A DNA stretch of 57,934 nt from Methylobacterium mesophilicum (GCF_022179445.1 NZ_BPQU01000032.1:1-57934), one strand, 5' to 3'. Positions 1 through 8,930 are shown, counted from the stretch's first letter. Numbers and translations: made by a program. The notes: generated by a model from the sequence alone, not told the origin.

Positions 1-3000
1 AGACCGCCCCGGTGACGGCGACCTGCCCGGCGTTGCGGATGGCGCCGTCGAGGGCGCCCCCGGTGGCGGTGAGGCTGCCGGTGTTGGTGATCCCGCCCGC
101 GATGGTGCCGCTGGTGAGGGTGATGCCGGCGTTGGTCAGGCCGCCGGCGAGCGTCCCGGCATGGGTCAGGGTGGTGCCGGCGAGGGTGATCACCGGCGAG
201 ACCAGGCTGGCGGAGGCGGTGAGGCCGAGCCCGCCGGCGGCGACGGTGGTCGGGCCGGTGAAGCCGTGGGCTCCGGTCAGCGTGAGCGTGCCGGCGCCGA
301 GCTTGGTCAGGCCGCCGGGGCCGGAGACGGTGCCGGCGAAGGTGACGGCGTCGGCCCGGTTGAACGCCAGGGTGCCGGCGTTGGCGACATCGCCGACGAG
401 GCTGCCCGCGGTGCCGCCGTCCCCGACCTGGAGGGTGCCGGCCGCGATGGTGGTGCCGCCGGTGTAGGTGTTGGTGCCGGCGAGCGTCAGGGTGCCGATG
501 CCGCGCTTGGCGAGGGAGCCCGTTCCGGAGACGGTGCCGGCGAAGGTGACGACGTCGGCCCGGTTGAACGCCAGGGTGCCGGCGTTGGCGACATCGCCGA
601 CGAGGCTGCCCGCGGTGCCGCCGTCCCCGACCTGGAGGGTGCCGGCCGCGATGGTGGTGCCGCCGGTGTAGGTATTGGTGCCGGCGAGGGTGAGCGTGCC
701 GGCCCCGGCCTTGGTCAGGCCGCCGGTGCCGTCGAGGGTCCCGGCGAAGGTGGTGGAGGAGCCGTCGCCGCCGGCGGTGAGGCGGGCGGATCCGAGCGCG
801 ACGCGGCCCTGTCCGGCGAGCGAGCCGACGGTCTCGCCGTCGGCGAGCGCCAGGGTGGCGCCGGCGCCGACGAGCACGGCGCTGCGGTCGCCGATGGCCT
901 GGCCGCCGCGGGCCAGCAGGGTGCCGGCCGCGATGGTGGTGGCGCCCGCGTAGGTGTTGGTGCCCGACAGCGCGAGGGTTCCGGCGCCGAGCTTGGCCAG
1001 GCCGCCGGTGCCGGTGAGCGACTGGGTGAGGGTGAAGGTGTTGGCCGGGTCGGCGATGTCGAGCCCGCCGCCGCCCGCGGCCCAGGCGATCGGCCGGTCG
1101 GTGGCGGTGAAGCCGGTCCCGGTGACCTGCAGGACGCCGCCGTCGAAGCTGAGCGGGGCGGAGGCCGCGCCGAGGCTGGCGTCGCGCGACACGGACAAAG
1201 TACCGCCGGCGAAGGTGGTGCCGCCGGAATAGCTGTTGGTGCCGGTGAGCGTGAGCGTGCCGCCGCCGGTCTTGATCAGGCTGCCCCGGGTCGGGATCGA
1301 CGCGAAGGACGCGATGCGGGTGGTCTCGACCTGGACCTCGGTCTGCCACTCGGTGACGATGCCGGTGGCGACCCTGGTGTAGTCGGCGCCGGTCAGGCCC
1401 GCGAGGTACTTCGCCAGGCGGTTGCCGATGTTGCCGCGCGCCCAGGCCAAGTTCGGATCGGAGAGTGGCCAGGCCCAGCCGATCCTGTTCGTGTCGACGA
1501 AGGTGGCCACGACCCGGCTGCCGACGGGGCTGGCGTCGTTCGCCTTGAGGGCGTCGCGGATGGCGGTCTGACTGCCGCTGCGGAACGCCCGGACGACACC
1601 ATCGAGGGTGGACAGGGTCTCCGGCATGGACGCCTGCAGGGCGGGAAGCGTGAGCTTCGGATCCTGGGCGGCTTTGCGCGCCGGCCAAGCCGCAGCCTCG
1701 GCGTCGTTCTCCCGCTTGCGCTGGATCAGCGCGTCCTCGGAGATGTCGTTGGACCACGTGTCGCTGGTGCCGGTCGGGAGGTTGGCCGCGACGGGGCCGA
1801 GGAACTGGCCAGGTCCTTTCATGGCCTTGTTGAGGTCGATCACACCCCAGCCCCACATCGCGTTCGGGGCGTTGGGGTTGGCGTCGGCGACGCCGTCGAC
1901 GGCATTGCGGTGATAGGCGGTGGTGAGCAGGACGTCGCGGGCCTGCTGGTTGGTCATGTACGGGTAGCGCTGCATAATCACCGCGAGCGCGCCCGTGGCG
2001 TGCGGTGCCGCCATCGAGGTGCCCATCACCGATGCATAGCCGGTCTGGCGCGCAGGATCGATGTTCCAATGTCCGGGAGGCCAGACATCCGTTGACGTCG
2101 AGGGCGGCACGGTGCTGACAATCGCACTGCCCGGCGCCGCGACATACCAATATTTGGATGCGCCCGCCCTGACGGAGTACCAGTCCAATGCGACACTGGC
2201 GGGGTCGAAGCGACCGTTGTTGCCTTTTCGAGCGGCCCCCACCGCAACCCAGTTGCGTTCCAGCTCGGGCTGAAAATACGGCAGTACAGCCCGAATATCT
2301 GGGTTTGCAGAGGCATTATTCCCGGCGGCAAAAACCAATATGGTATCGTATTGTTTGGTCACCTCACTGACGGCCTCAAAATAAGTTTTCTTACCTAGAA
2401 AATTTGCATAAGAATTTCGCAGTCCAGAGAGGCTGTTGTAATTGTCCGCGGGCGGTGAATTTCCCCACGACGTGTTGATGGCCCGCGCCCCGGCCGCAGC
2501 CAAGCTGCCATAAGCGTTCTTGAAGTAGGCGTAATCGGCGTTGGCACCGTACGTCATCTCGTCGGTGGATTGCGTGTTGGTAACGTAGACGTTGGCGTTG
2601 AACGCCACGCCATGCATGCCGACGCCGTCTCGGGAGGCCCCGATCGTGCCGGTCACATGCGTTCCGTGCGGATCGTTGTAGGCAGCATTGTACGCGCCCG
2701 GAACGCTGTAGGGCTGGCCGCCGGAGAAGCTGGTGGGTCGCGGTGATCGATTGATCGGGTTTCCAGACCAATCCATGAAGTAGAACCCGTCGGCACCGAA
2801 CGTGCCGGTCAAGGTCAGCGGCTTGATGCGACCATCGGCGAATTCCGGGTGGGCGCTGTAGACGCCGGAATCGACCACCCCGACGGTGACGCCCAGGCCG
2901 GTATAGCCGGCCGCGTAGGCGTCGGCGGCGTGCATCGCTTCCAGGCCCCAATCCGCCTGGTATTCCGGCGTGCGCCACGTTGCGGGGTCGGTGCTGGCGA

Positions 3001-3142
3001 GGCTCTGGGCGAGGGCGTGGTGCGAGACCGAGGCACCCAAGGCCGCCAGACCGAGGGTCGAACGGCACAACGCGGTCGCGATCAAGCGCCGACGATTAAA
3101 TCCACTTCCTGCAGTGCAATCGACGTACGCATGTCTACGCAT
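1..3142 (-). CDS. S8 subtilisin-family autotransporter serine protease (3' end beyond window)
   Basis: Secreted serine protease expected to be displayed through a C-terminal beta-barrel that would lie outside the window. The frame is open from an ATG at 3142 to base 1. The N-terminus has an Arg-rich stretch, a hydrophobic core and an ALAQ-type signal-peptidase site near residue 45. The catalytic triad is visible: Asp near residue 91 (VGVVDSGVYS), His near 159 (DPHGTHVTG) and Ser near 376 (GTSMAAPHATG), with the oxyanion Asn in FAAGNNAS. From about residue 560 the chain becomes repeated GGTLTLTGTNTYSG-type units, the passenger-associated beta-strand repeats of autotransporters. The upstream 3143-3350 region is AT-rich and probably holds the promoter. 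The ATG is chosen because it gives a complete signal peptide; the Shine-Dalgarno is weak. Substrate unknown. Confidence 0.88.
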   Translation of the reverse strand, partial: MRRHAYVDCTAGSGFNRRRLIATALCRSTLGLAALGASVSHHALAQSLASTDPATWRTPEYQADWGLEAMHAADAYAAGYTGLGVTVGVVDSGVYSAHPEFADGRIKPLTLTGTFGADGFYFMDWSGNPINRSPRPTSFSGGQPYSVPGAYNAAYNDPHGTHVTGTIGASRDGVGMHGVAFNANVYVTNTQSTDEMTYGANADYAYFKNAYGSLAAAGARAINTSWGNSPPADNYNSLSGLRNSYANFLGKKTYFEAVSEVTKQYDTILVFAAGNNASANPDIRAVLPYFQPELERNWVAVGAARKGNNGRFDPASVALDWYSVRAGASKYWYVAAPGSAIVSTVPPSTSTDVWPPGHWNIDPARQTGYASVMGTSMAAPHATGALAVIMQRYPYMTNQQARDVLLTTAYHRNAVDGVADANPNAPNAMWGWGVIDLNKAMKGPGQFLGPVAANLPTGTSDTWSNDISEDALIQRKRENDAEAAAWPARKAAQDPKLTLPALQASMPETLSTLDGVVRAFRSGSQTAIRDALKANDASPVGSRVVATFVDTNRIGWAWPLSDPNLAWARGNIGNRLAKYLAGLTGADYTRVATGIVTEWQTEVQVETTRIASFASIPTRGSLIKTGGGTLTLTGTNSYSGGTTFAGGTLSVSRDASLGAASAPLSFDGGVLQVTGTGFTATDRPIAWAAGGGGLDIADPANTFTLTQSLTGTGGLAKLGAGTLALSGTNTYAGATTIAAGTLLARGGQAIGDRSAVLVGAGATLALADGETVGSLAGQGRVALGSARLTAGGDGSSTTFAGTLDGTGGLTKAGAGTLTLAGTNTYTGGTTIAAGTLQVGDGGTAGSLVGDVANAGTLAFNRADVVTFAGTVSGTGSLAKRGIGTLTLAGTNTYTGGTTIAAGTLQVGDGGTAGSLVGDVANAGTLAFNRADAVTFAGTVSGPGGLTKLGAGTLTLTGAHGFTGPTTVAAGGLGLTASASLVSPVITLAGTTLTHAGTLAGGLTNAGITLTSGTIAGGITNTGSLTATGGALDGAIRNAGQVAVTGAV
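321..686 (-). repeat. Two near-identical passenger repeats, 204-bp period
   Basis: Within the autotransporter passenger, about 160 bp at 321-482 recurs almost base for base at 525-686, a shift of 204 bp or 68 codons. Each copy encodes the same stretch with TNTYTGGTTIAAGTLQVGDG followed by GTAGSLVGDVANAGTLAFNR. Such identity at DNA level, beyond the general protein repeat, points to a recent duplication or gene conversion. Confidence 0.85.
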
Positions 3143-3698
3143 CTTATCTGCCCGTTTTCCCGTAGAAATGGAAACAACGCCGTCGTTCTCCGCAGTGGAT
3201 CGTCGTTTTTCTCAATCTGACGCGGCGAGCGATGCGAATAGGTGAAGATTAAATCTCGTAAAACGCGGCGTGCAAGTGGAATTTTGCTTTTCAAAACGGC
3301 AACGAAATCAATCAATAATTGTGTTGATGTAGAATATTGATCGGAATTTATTCGGTATGTCTCGGGTCGCGGTGCCGACTGAATTTCAGAATGGCATGTT
3401 TATTGCTTGCATCGGCAAGGAAGACATGGGCCGCCGGGTGCTTCCGTCGGTTGTGCAGACGCGGTTTCCCTACGCCGTGTGACCGGGATGCCACGGCGTG
3501 GCACCCCAGCCGGCAGGCGGAGCATGCCCTCGGCAGGGCGCTGCCGCACGTCATCCGCACGATACGGCGCGACCGCCGCGCCCCAGGAGAGACCGCTCGG
3601 CTCACGCTCGGGACCACGAGTGGGGCCGCGCCGTGTTCACGGCGGCGTCGACGGATGGGAAGACTGGAATCGGGGCGGTTGACGGTTCCGCCCTGGTC
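3143..3698. other. Intergenic region, no gene seen
   Basis: Between the autotransporter start and the end of the ATP-grasp gene. Bases 3150-3420 are clearly more AT-rich than the surroundings, as expected for a promoter region of the autotransporter. Open frames here have no family resemblance or convincing ribosome-binding site. Confidence 0.6.
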
Positions 3699-3720
3699 GC
3701 GGGGCGCTGACGAGCCCCGC
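3699..3720 (-). terminator. Hairpin after the ATP-grasp gene
   Basis: Seven-base perfect arms GCGGGGC (3699-3705) and GCCCCGC (3714-3720) with an 8-base loop. The hairpin lies one base beyond the stop codon of the last gene of the DUF350-DUF1190-ATP-grasp cassette. There is no T-tract, so its efficiency is uncertain. Confidence 0.5.
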
Positions 3721-3721
3721 T

Positions 3722-4888
3722 TCAGCCTTCGATGAGATGCGGCACGAACCGTGCCCGGTCCGTGGTGATGCGGCCCAGCCCCTCGCGCATACAGAGGCCG
3801 CAGGGCTCGTCCCCGACGATCCAACTGCCGACGAGCGCGTGGCGGCCATCGAAGGCGGGGAGTTCCGCCAGCGCCTGCCGCACGAAGCCTTCGCGACCAT
3901 AGGGGCCCTCGTCGCGCTCCAGGAGCACGCCGTCGCGCACGAGCAGGATGTTGGCGCCCTCACGCGAGACGAGCGGTTTCTTCGCGAAGGAGGTGCCCAG
4001 GGCCGCCTTGCCGGGATCGTCCTCGAAGTAGGTCGGAAGGAGGTTCGGGTGGCCGGGCGCCATCGCCCACAGATGGGCGAGGAGGCCCTTGTTGGAGAGC
4101 ACGGCCTTCCACGGCGGTTCGACGAAGCGGGTGGGCGAAGCGCCGATTGCCGGGCCGAACGCGTCGGCGAGCAGCCATTCCCAGGGGTAGAGCTTGAACA
4201 GGGCGGCCAGCGGCCGGCCTGCGGCGTCGAGGAACCGCCCGTCCTCGGACAGGCCGACCGCCTCGAGCGGCACGAACGGCGCCGCGAGCCCAGCCTGCAC
4301 GGCGCAATCTTGCAGGTAGGCGACCGTGCCCCTGTCCTCCGGCGCGTCGGGATAGCACGTGAACGCCAGGGCGCCGGGGAGCCCCATGGCGGCAAGGCGG
4401 GCGATCAGCCGCTCGTGGAGCGCGTTGAACTGGTCCGCCCCCGCCGGCAGGCGTCCCCGCGCGAGACTATCCTCCAGCCAGAGCCACTGGAACACGGCGC
4501 TCTCGTAGAGGGCGGTCGGCGTGTCGGCGTTGTATTCGAGGAGCTTGGCCGGTCCGGTGCCGGCCCCGCCGTAACAGAAGTCCATCCGGCCGTAGAGGGA
4601 GGGGTCGCGCCGCCGGAAACTGTCCGCGATGGCGTCCCAGGCGTGCTCGGGGATCGCCAGGGAGGCGAGGATCGCGCCGTCCGACACGGCCCGGTCGGCG
4701 AAGGTGAGGCACAGGGCATGCAGCTCCCGCGTGGGCGCCTCGATGTCGTCCTCGATCTCGGCCAGGGTGAAGGCGTAGTAGGCGCTCTCGTCCCAGTAGG
4801 GTTCGTCGTCGAAGGTGTGGACGGTGAAGCCGGCCCGCGCCGCGTGATCGCGCCAATCGGGACGCTCCGGGACGGGCACGCGGCGCAT
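3722..4888 (-). CDS. Glutathionylspermidine synthase-like ATP-grasp protein (YjfC/YgiC family)
   Basis: About 388 residues, matching the E. coli YgiC/YjfC proteins (about 386). This is the C-terminal synthetase half of bifunctional Gsp synthetase/amidase without the amidase domain. Family blocks seen in order: YGRMDF with KLLEYNADTPT, FKLYPWEWLLADAFG, LSNKGLLAHLW, KKPLVSREGANILLV, SWIVGDEPCGLCMREG and a final RFVPHLIEG. The ATG at 4888 shares one base with the upstream TGA (TGATG), so translation is coupled. Family members are predicted ATP-dependent peptide-bond-forming enzymes; for YgiC-type proteins the in vivo substrate is not settled, so glutathionylspermidine should not be assumed. Last gene of a three-gene cassette. 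Confidence 0.88.
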   Translation of the reverse strand: MRRVPVPERPDWRDHAARAGFTVHTFDDEPYWDESAYYAFTLAEIEDDIEAPTRELHALCLTFADRAVSDGAILASLAIPEHAWDAIADSFRRRDPSLYGRMDFCYGGAGTGPAKLLEYNADTPTALYESAVFQWLWLEDSLARGRLPAGADQFNALHERLIARLAAMGLPGALAFTCYPDAPEDRGTVAYLQDCAVQAGLAAPFVPLEAVGLSEDGRFLDAAGRPLAALFKLYPWEWLLADAFGPAIGASPTRFVEPPWKAVLSNKGLLAHLWAMAPGHPNLLPTYFEDDPGKAALGTSFAKKPLVSREGANILLVRDGVLLERDEGPYGREGFVRQALAELPAFDGRHALVGSWIVGDEPCGLCMREGLGRITTDRARFVPHLIEG

Positions 4889-5550
4889 CAGCCGCCTCCG
4901 AACCCGCCCGAGCGGCTGCCGGCCGAAGCGATCGCCCGCCCGGTCCCACCGAACCCGCCCCGGGACACCATCCGCGGTGCGGACGCCGTCGCGCGCGCCA
5001 CGCTGGACGCGACGCGGGTCGCCGGCCGGCCCGCAGCGGCGTAGACCCGGCCGCCCGAACCGGTGCAGTAGCCGCCTCCGCCGCCACTGCCTCCGCCGGC
5101 CCCCTGGTTCTCCTCCGCGTGCCGGTAGAGCGGCTGGGCCGGCAGGCCTTGTTCCAGCGTGCGCCCGATCATGTAGCCGGCCATCAGGGGCACGAAGGCG
5201 CCGGCTGCGTCCGGGGCGAGCGTCTCTCCCGCCACGCACCCGTCCGGACCGTGATGCGCCCGGCATGCCTCCGCGGTGGCGTAGCGCGGCGCCGTCGCGG
5301 AATAGGCGGCCTGGGCCGCCGCGTAATCGGTCGTGCAGGCCTCCTCCGTGCGAAGACCCTGGCCGATGCAGGCGGACAGGCTGTCGTACACCAGGGCGTC
5401 CTCCTCTTTCTGGGAGGGATCCAGCCAGCCCAGTCCGAGCGCCGCCGCTCCGGCCCCGGTGACCAGGACGAGGGAGATCGCGGCCGAGCGCTTGCGCCGG
5501 CGGCCCTCGGCAGGGTCTTCTCCGGGCCCGGCCATGCGCGCGTCCGCCAT
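4888..5550 (-). CDS. DUF1190 family protein (YjfM/YgiB-like)
   Basis: About 220 residues. A basic N-terminus (GRRRKRSAA) precedes one hydrophobic helix (ISLVLVTGAGAAALGLGWL), so it is probably exported or anchored to the inner membrane. The conserved part has paired Cys residues (LSACIGQG, EEACTTDY, AEACRAHHGPDGCV) typical of DUF1190, then a Gly/Ser/Arg-rich low-complexity tail. It follows the DUF350 gene with a single base between stop and start and overlaps the next gene by one base. In E. coli the same family sits next to YgiC and YjfC. Molecular role unknown. A second Met at residue 6 is an alternative start. Confidence 0.8.
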   Translation of the reverse strand: MADARMAGPGEDPAEGRRRKRSAAISLVLVTGAGAAALGLGWLDPSQKEEDALVYDSLSACIGQGLRTEEACTTDYAAAQAAYSATAPRYATAEACRAHHGPDGCVAGETLAPDAAGAFVPLMAGYMIGRTLEQGLPAQPLYRHAEENQGAGGGSGGGGGYCTGSGGRVYAAAGRPATRVASSVARATASAPRMVSRGGFGGTGRAIASAGSRSGGFGGG

Positions 5551-5551
5551 C

Positions 5552-5950
5552 TCAGGCGGTCATCGAGGCGGCGTTCACGAGGCCGCCCGCGAAGGACGCC
5601 GCGCCGAGGAGCACCGCGGCGGCCATCCGCCCGTCCTCGATGCGCCGCGACAGATCGGGCACCGCGAGGCGCACGAGCCAGTAGATCAGGATCTGCACGA
5701 CGAGGGCGACGAGGCCCCAGACGATGCAATCGAGGATGGACTGTGCGTTGTAGATCGCCACCGAGAGCGGCAACGCGAAGCCGACGAGGCTGAAGCCCAG
5801 CGCCACCGCGGCCGCCGCCACGTCCCGCCGGATCAGCGCGACCTCGTTGTGGGCGGTGGCGAGCGTATAGACGAGAAGGTAGAATCCGATCAGTCCCCCG
5901 GCCGTCACGAGGTAGAGCAGGAAGGCGGGCAGACCCGAGATGGAGGTCAT
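5552..5950 (-). CDS. DUF350 (YjfL-like) inner-membrane protein
   Basis: The ATG at 5950 (MTSISGLPAFLLYL) gives 132 residues, the same size as E. coli YjfL. Four hydrophobic segments are visible, at about residues 8-30, 45-68, 75-98 and 108-128, with the DUF350-type stretch SLVGFALPLSVAIYNAQSIL. An upstream in-frame Met at 5986 would add 12 polar residues and is less likely. First gene of a tightly packed cassette with a DUF1190 protein and an ATP-grasp ligase, the same trio as E. coli yjfL-yjfM-yjfC. Function unknown. Confidence 0.83.
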   Translation of the reverse strand: MTSISGLPAFLLYLVTAGGLIGFYLLVYTLATAHNEVALIRRDVAAAAVALGFSLVGFALPLSVAIYNAQSILDCIVWGLVALVVQILIYWLVRLAVPDLSRRIEDGRMAAAVLLGAASFAGGLVNAASMTA

Positions 5951-6076
5951 GCCCGAAGCCCTCCGCCAGGAACCGGCGCGGAGCACGGTGATGCGTCGGT
6001 CGGGTCGCCCATGGAGCCGTATCCGTCGAGGTTTCGCTCAGCCGTTCCGCAGGGCGTACCATGCAGGCAGCAAGCG

Positions 6077-6580
6077 TCACAATCGAGGACCGGCAACCGA
6101 CCCTACGGGGCCGGACGGTCGGCGGCGCGTCGCGTTCTCCGCCGACGCCGCCACGCCAGACCGACGCCACGCCAGACCGATGCGGACGCCGCCCCAAACC
6201 ACGCCCGCCACCAGCGTAAGCGCCATGACGGGCAGCATCGCGATGACGCCCCAGCCCATGGGCGCCATCAGCGTCAGGGGTAGACCGAGATCGATCCCGG
6301 CGATCACGCACGGATGGACGTCGTCCTCGCTCAACGTGCAGCCGGCCCCATTGCCGATGATCGACGCGATGGCAGACGGTATGGCGGGCAGCCCGGCCGC
6401 GAGGCCGAGGCCGATCGGAAGCGCCGCGCATCCTGGCCCGGCCTGCGTTACCTGTGACGATGCAGAATTCGCGCGGGCCCGCCGTAGCGTCGCCGCCTCG
6501 CGGCCGGGACGGTCATGCGTGCCCCCCGGACATGTCCTCCGAACCACCACGGCATCGTGACCGTAAGCAAGCCAGAGCAT
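6077..6580 (-). CDS. Small conserved-looking membrane protein
   Basis: About 167 residues. The C-terminal two thirds look genuine: hydrophobic helices around CAALPIGLGLAAGLPAIPSA and GVIAMLPVMALTLVAGVVWG, separated by GAGCTLSEDDVHPCVIAGID, whose two Cys are spaced to form a disulfide in the periplasm. The first 50 residues are Arg-rich and unlike a membrane protein, so the true start may lie downstream of 6580; no good ribosome-binding site was found for any ATG. It starts 24 bp after the amidase stop, so it could be the distal gene of the amide operon. Function unknown. Confidence 0.5.
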   Translation of the reverse strand: MLWLAYGHDAVVVRRTCPGGTHDRPGREAATLRRARANSASSQVTQAGPGCAALPIGLGLAAGLPAIPSAIASIIGNGAGCTLSEDDVHPCVIAGIDLGLPLTLMAPMGWGVIAMLPVMALTLVAGVVWGGVRIGLAWRRSGVAASAENATRRRPSGPVGSVAGPRL

Positions 6581-6604
6581 GCACTGCGCTTCAGGAGGCT
6601 TCCG

Positions 6605-8011
6605 TCACGGCTCACGCGCGAACTGCGGGACACGATGCCGCCAATCGTGCGCTCGCTCATATCGGTTCGCGAACCGGAGCAGCATGTCCTCGGCGAAGGG
6701 CCGGGCGGCGATTTGCAGGCTGATCGGCAGGCCGCGCCGGTCGAAGCCGCAGGGCAGCGCGATGGCGGGCAGCCCCGTCAGATTGAACGGGTAGGTGAGG
6801 CGCCAGGACGCCGCCAGCACGCTCTCCTGCCGGCCCGCGAGCGCGACGGTCGCCTCGTCGGTCCGCCACGCGGTCAGCGGCGAGGCGGGGGTGACGATCA
6901 CGTCCGCGTCGTCCAGCGCGGCGGCCATCTCGGCCATGATCAGCCCCCGGGCCTGCTCGGCCCGCAGGTAGTCCGGACCGGTCACGAGCCGGCCCATCTC
7001 GACGAGGTCGCGGACGTCCTCGGCGAAGCCGGCCACGTGGCCCTGAGCGAGGCTGCGGTCGTGATAGGCCGTGGAGGACGCCAGCTCGATGGCGTAGATG
7101 GCGCCGAGCCCGTAACGCAGGGCGGGCACCGTGACGTCCCGGACCGTGCAGCCCTGCCCGGCGAAGAAGCGGATCGCCTCCTCGACCGCCGCGGCGACGT
7201 CCGCATCGACCGCCTCGAAGAAGTGGTTGCGGATCACCGCCACCCGCAACCCGCGCACCGGCGCGTCGAGGCCGGCCGTGTAATCCGGCACGGGGGCGGA
7301 GGCGGCGGCCGGGTCGGCCGGATCGGGGCCGGCCAGGACCTGGAGCAGGAGCGCCGCGTCGGCCACCGTCAGGGTCAGCGGCCCGGCATGGTCGAGGGAC
7401 CAGGAATGCGGGACGATCCCCGAGCGGCCGATCCGCCCATAGGTCGGCTTGAGACCCACGACGCCGCAGAGGGCCGCCGGGATCCGGATGGAGCCGCCCG
7501 TATCCGAGCCGAGCGCCGCCGGACACAGCCGGGCTGCCACCGCCGCCCCCGAGCCGCCGCTGGATCCGCCGGGCACCCGCGCGAGGTCCCAGGGGTTGCG
7601 CGTCGGCGGCGTGACCATGCCCCAGGCGAATTCGTGCATGCGCAGCTTGCCGAGGATCACGGCGCCGGCCGCCCGCAGCTTCGCGACGCAATGGCTGTCC
7701 TGCCGCGGGAAGGTCAGGGCGTCGACCGAGGTGCCCGCCCGGGTCGGCAGGTCGGCGGTCGTGTAATTGTCCTTGATGCCGATCGGGATGCCGTGGAGCG
7801 GCCCCCGCGGCCCCGTCCGGGCGATCTCCCCGTCCGCCGCGCGGGCCGCGTCGAGGGCGGCCAGCGACAGGCACACGAAGCTCTGGAGGTCGCCGTCGAG
7901 GCGCCCGATCCGGTCGAGGTAAGCGCCGACGAGCGCGACGCTCGACAGCTCCCGCGCCGCGATCCGCCGGGCGAGTTCCGTGATCGGCAGGGACCAGATG
8001 GCGTCAGTCAT
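6605..8011 (-). CDS. Amidase-signature family hydrolase
   Basis: About 468 residues. Hydrolyses an amide to acid and ammonia using a Ser-cisSer-Lys triad. The catalytic Lys is near residue 80 (GIPIGIKDN), the cis-Ser lies in GGSSGGSGAA (about 148-157) and the nucleophile is near 174 (GSDTGGSIRIPAA). Length and motifs fit the family (GatA, AtzF, acylamidases), but the substrate cannot be read from sequence. The ATG at 8011 overlaps the end of the DUF1028 gene by 8 bp, so the two are co-translated. It is the second hydrolase of the operon after the nitrilase-type enzyme, which suggests a two-step or two-substrate amide pathway. No signal peptide, so cytoplasmic. Confidence 0.9.
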   Translation of the reverse strand: MTDAIWSLPITELARRIAARELSSVALVGAYLDRIGRLDGDLQSFVCLSLAALDAARAADGEIARTGPRGPLHGIPIGIKDNYTTADLPTRAGTSVDALTFPRQDSHCVAKLRAAGAVILGKLRMHEFAWGMVTPPTRNPWDLARVPGGSSGGSGAAVAARLCPAALGSDTGGSIRIPAALCGVVGLKPTYGRIGRSGIVPHSWSLDHAGPLTLTVADAALLLQVLAGPDPADPAAASAPVPDYTAGLDAPVRGLRVAVIRNHFFEAVDADVAAAVEEAIRFFAGQGCTVRDVTVPALRYGLGAIYAIELASSTAYHDRSLAQGHVAGFAEDVRDLVEMGRLVTGPDYLRAEQARGLIMAEMAAALDDADVIVTPASPLTAWRTDEATVALAGRQESVLAASWRLTYPFNLTGLPAIALPCGFDRRGLPISLQIAARPFAEDMLLRFANRYERAHDWRHRVPQFAREP

Positions 8012-8927
8012 GGGGCACCCGGCGATAGGGCAGGCTCGGGTCGAAGACGACCGGGGGATGGACCGCCGCGAGGTCGAGGTCGCGCAGCAGGCGGATCTCG
8101 GCCAGGACCGGCGCGAACTGCGCATGCAGGTGCGCGACCCGTGCGACCGCCTCCGGGGGCAGGCCGACGATGTCGTGCAGCGGGTCGAGGGCGCCCGCGG
8201 CCGCCGCGCCGGGCCGCTCGCCGGGAGACCGAAGGAGCATCGCGGCGACATCCTCCGGCAACGCGCCGGCCGGCCCCTCCCGCCGCGGCATCCCGGCCAC
8301 GAAGGGCACGAGCTGCCGCCGGGCCACGGCGAGGACGCGGCGCAGCTCGGCGACGGGGGCGGCATGCTCGTCGACGCGCAGGTCGAGGCACGGATAATCC
8401 TCGCGGGCGACGATCTTCAGCGCCGCCGATTGCTTGCCGCGCCGATCGCCGCCCGCGTCCTCGCCGGCTTCGAGGACGCGCATCAGCCGTTCGTCGAGGT
8501 CGCAGGCGGCGCTGCGCTCGAAGGCCTCGGCCATGGCGTCGATCACCCCGGGGGCGGCCAGCATGTTGCCCTGCACGGCGTATCCGGCTCCGGTGCGGTG
8601 CCCGGCCTGCGCCGTGCAGCCGGCACCGGTCCAGGCGGCGGCCGCGCCGCCCGCATCCACCAGCCCGATCTGGCGCAGGTCAGGCCTGTCGTCGGTCTCG
8701 AGCGCGGACGCGAGGGCCGCGTCCGATCGCTGCCCCCCGGCGAGCCCGTCGAGGATGCGCAGGGCGAGGTAGGGGTTCACCCAGGATTGGGTGGTGACGG
8801 CCCCGATCCCCGCCCGGATGTACGGGCAGAGGCCGCCCACGGCCGGCACGGCGCTCGCCACCGCGACGCCGAGCTGCCCGGTCCGGGGACACCGGGCGGC
8901 GATGGAGAAGGTGTTGAGTTCCATCAT
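8004..8927 (-). CDS. DUF1028 family protein (predicted Ntn-hydrolase-like)
   Basis: About 307 residues. The family N-terminus is clear: NTFSIAARCPRTGQLGVAVA, then PAVGGLCPYIRAGIGAVTTQ and a following GYAVQGNML. The DUF1028 domain covers roughly residues 1-210; the rest is a Pro/Ala-rich extension including ALPEDVAAMLLRSPGERPG. From memory Pfam places DUF1028 in the Ntn-hydrolase clan, which would imply amide-bond hydrolysis; that is a family-level inference, not shown here. The start is 3 bp after the LivF stop and the end overlaps the amidase start by 8 bp, so it is embedded in the amide operon. Starts at 8927 or 8924 (Met-Met). Confidence 0.82.
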   Translation of the reverse strand: MMELNTFSIAARCPRTGQLGVAVASAVPAVGGLCPYIRAGIGAVTTQSWVNPYLALRILDGLAGGQRSDAALASALETDDRPDLRQIGLVDAGGAAAAWTGAGCTAQAGHRTGAGYAVQGNMLAAPGVIDAMAEAFERSAACDLDERLMRVLEAGEDAGGDRRGKQSAALKIVAREDYPCLDLRVDEHAAPVAELRRVLAVARRQLVPFVAGMPRREGPAGALPEDVAAMLLRSPGERPGAAAAGALDPLHDIVGLPPEAVARVAHLHAQFAPVLAEIRLLRDLDLAAVHPPVVFDPSLPYRRVPHD

Positions 8928-8930
8928 GCC

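Noticed and set aside
161..2095. Long plus-strand open frame opposite the autotransporter (Gly/Ala/Glu-rich)
   Set aside because: Mirror of repetitive high-GC passenger sequence; no family features, whereas the minus strand has an intact S8 triad and passenger repeats.
3082..3315. Minus-strand 77-residue frame spanning the autotransporter start
   Set aside because: It overlaps the signal-peptide region in another frame and has no resemblance or ribosome-binding site.
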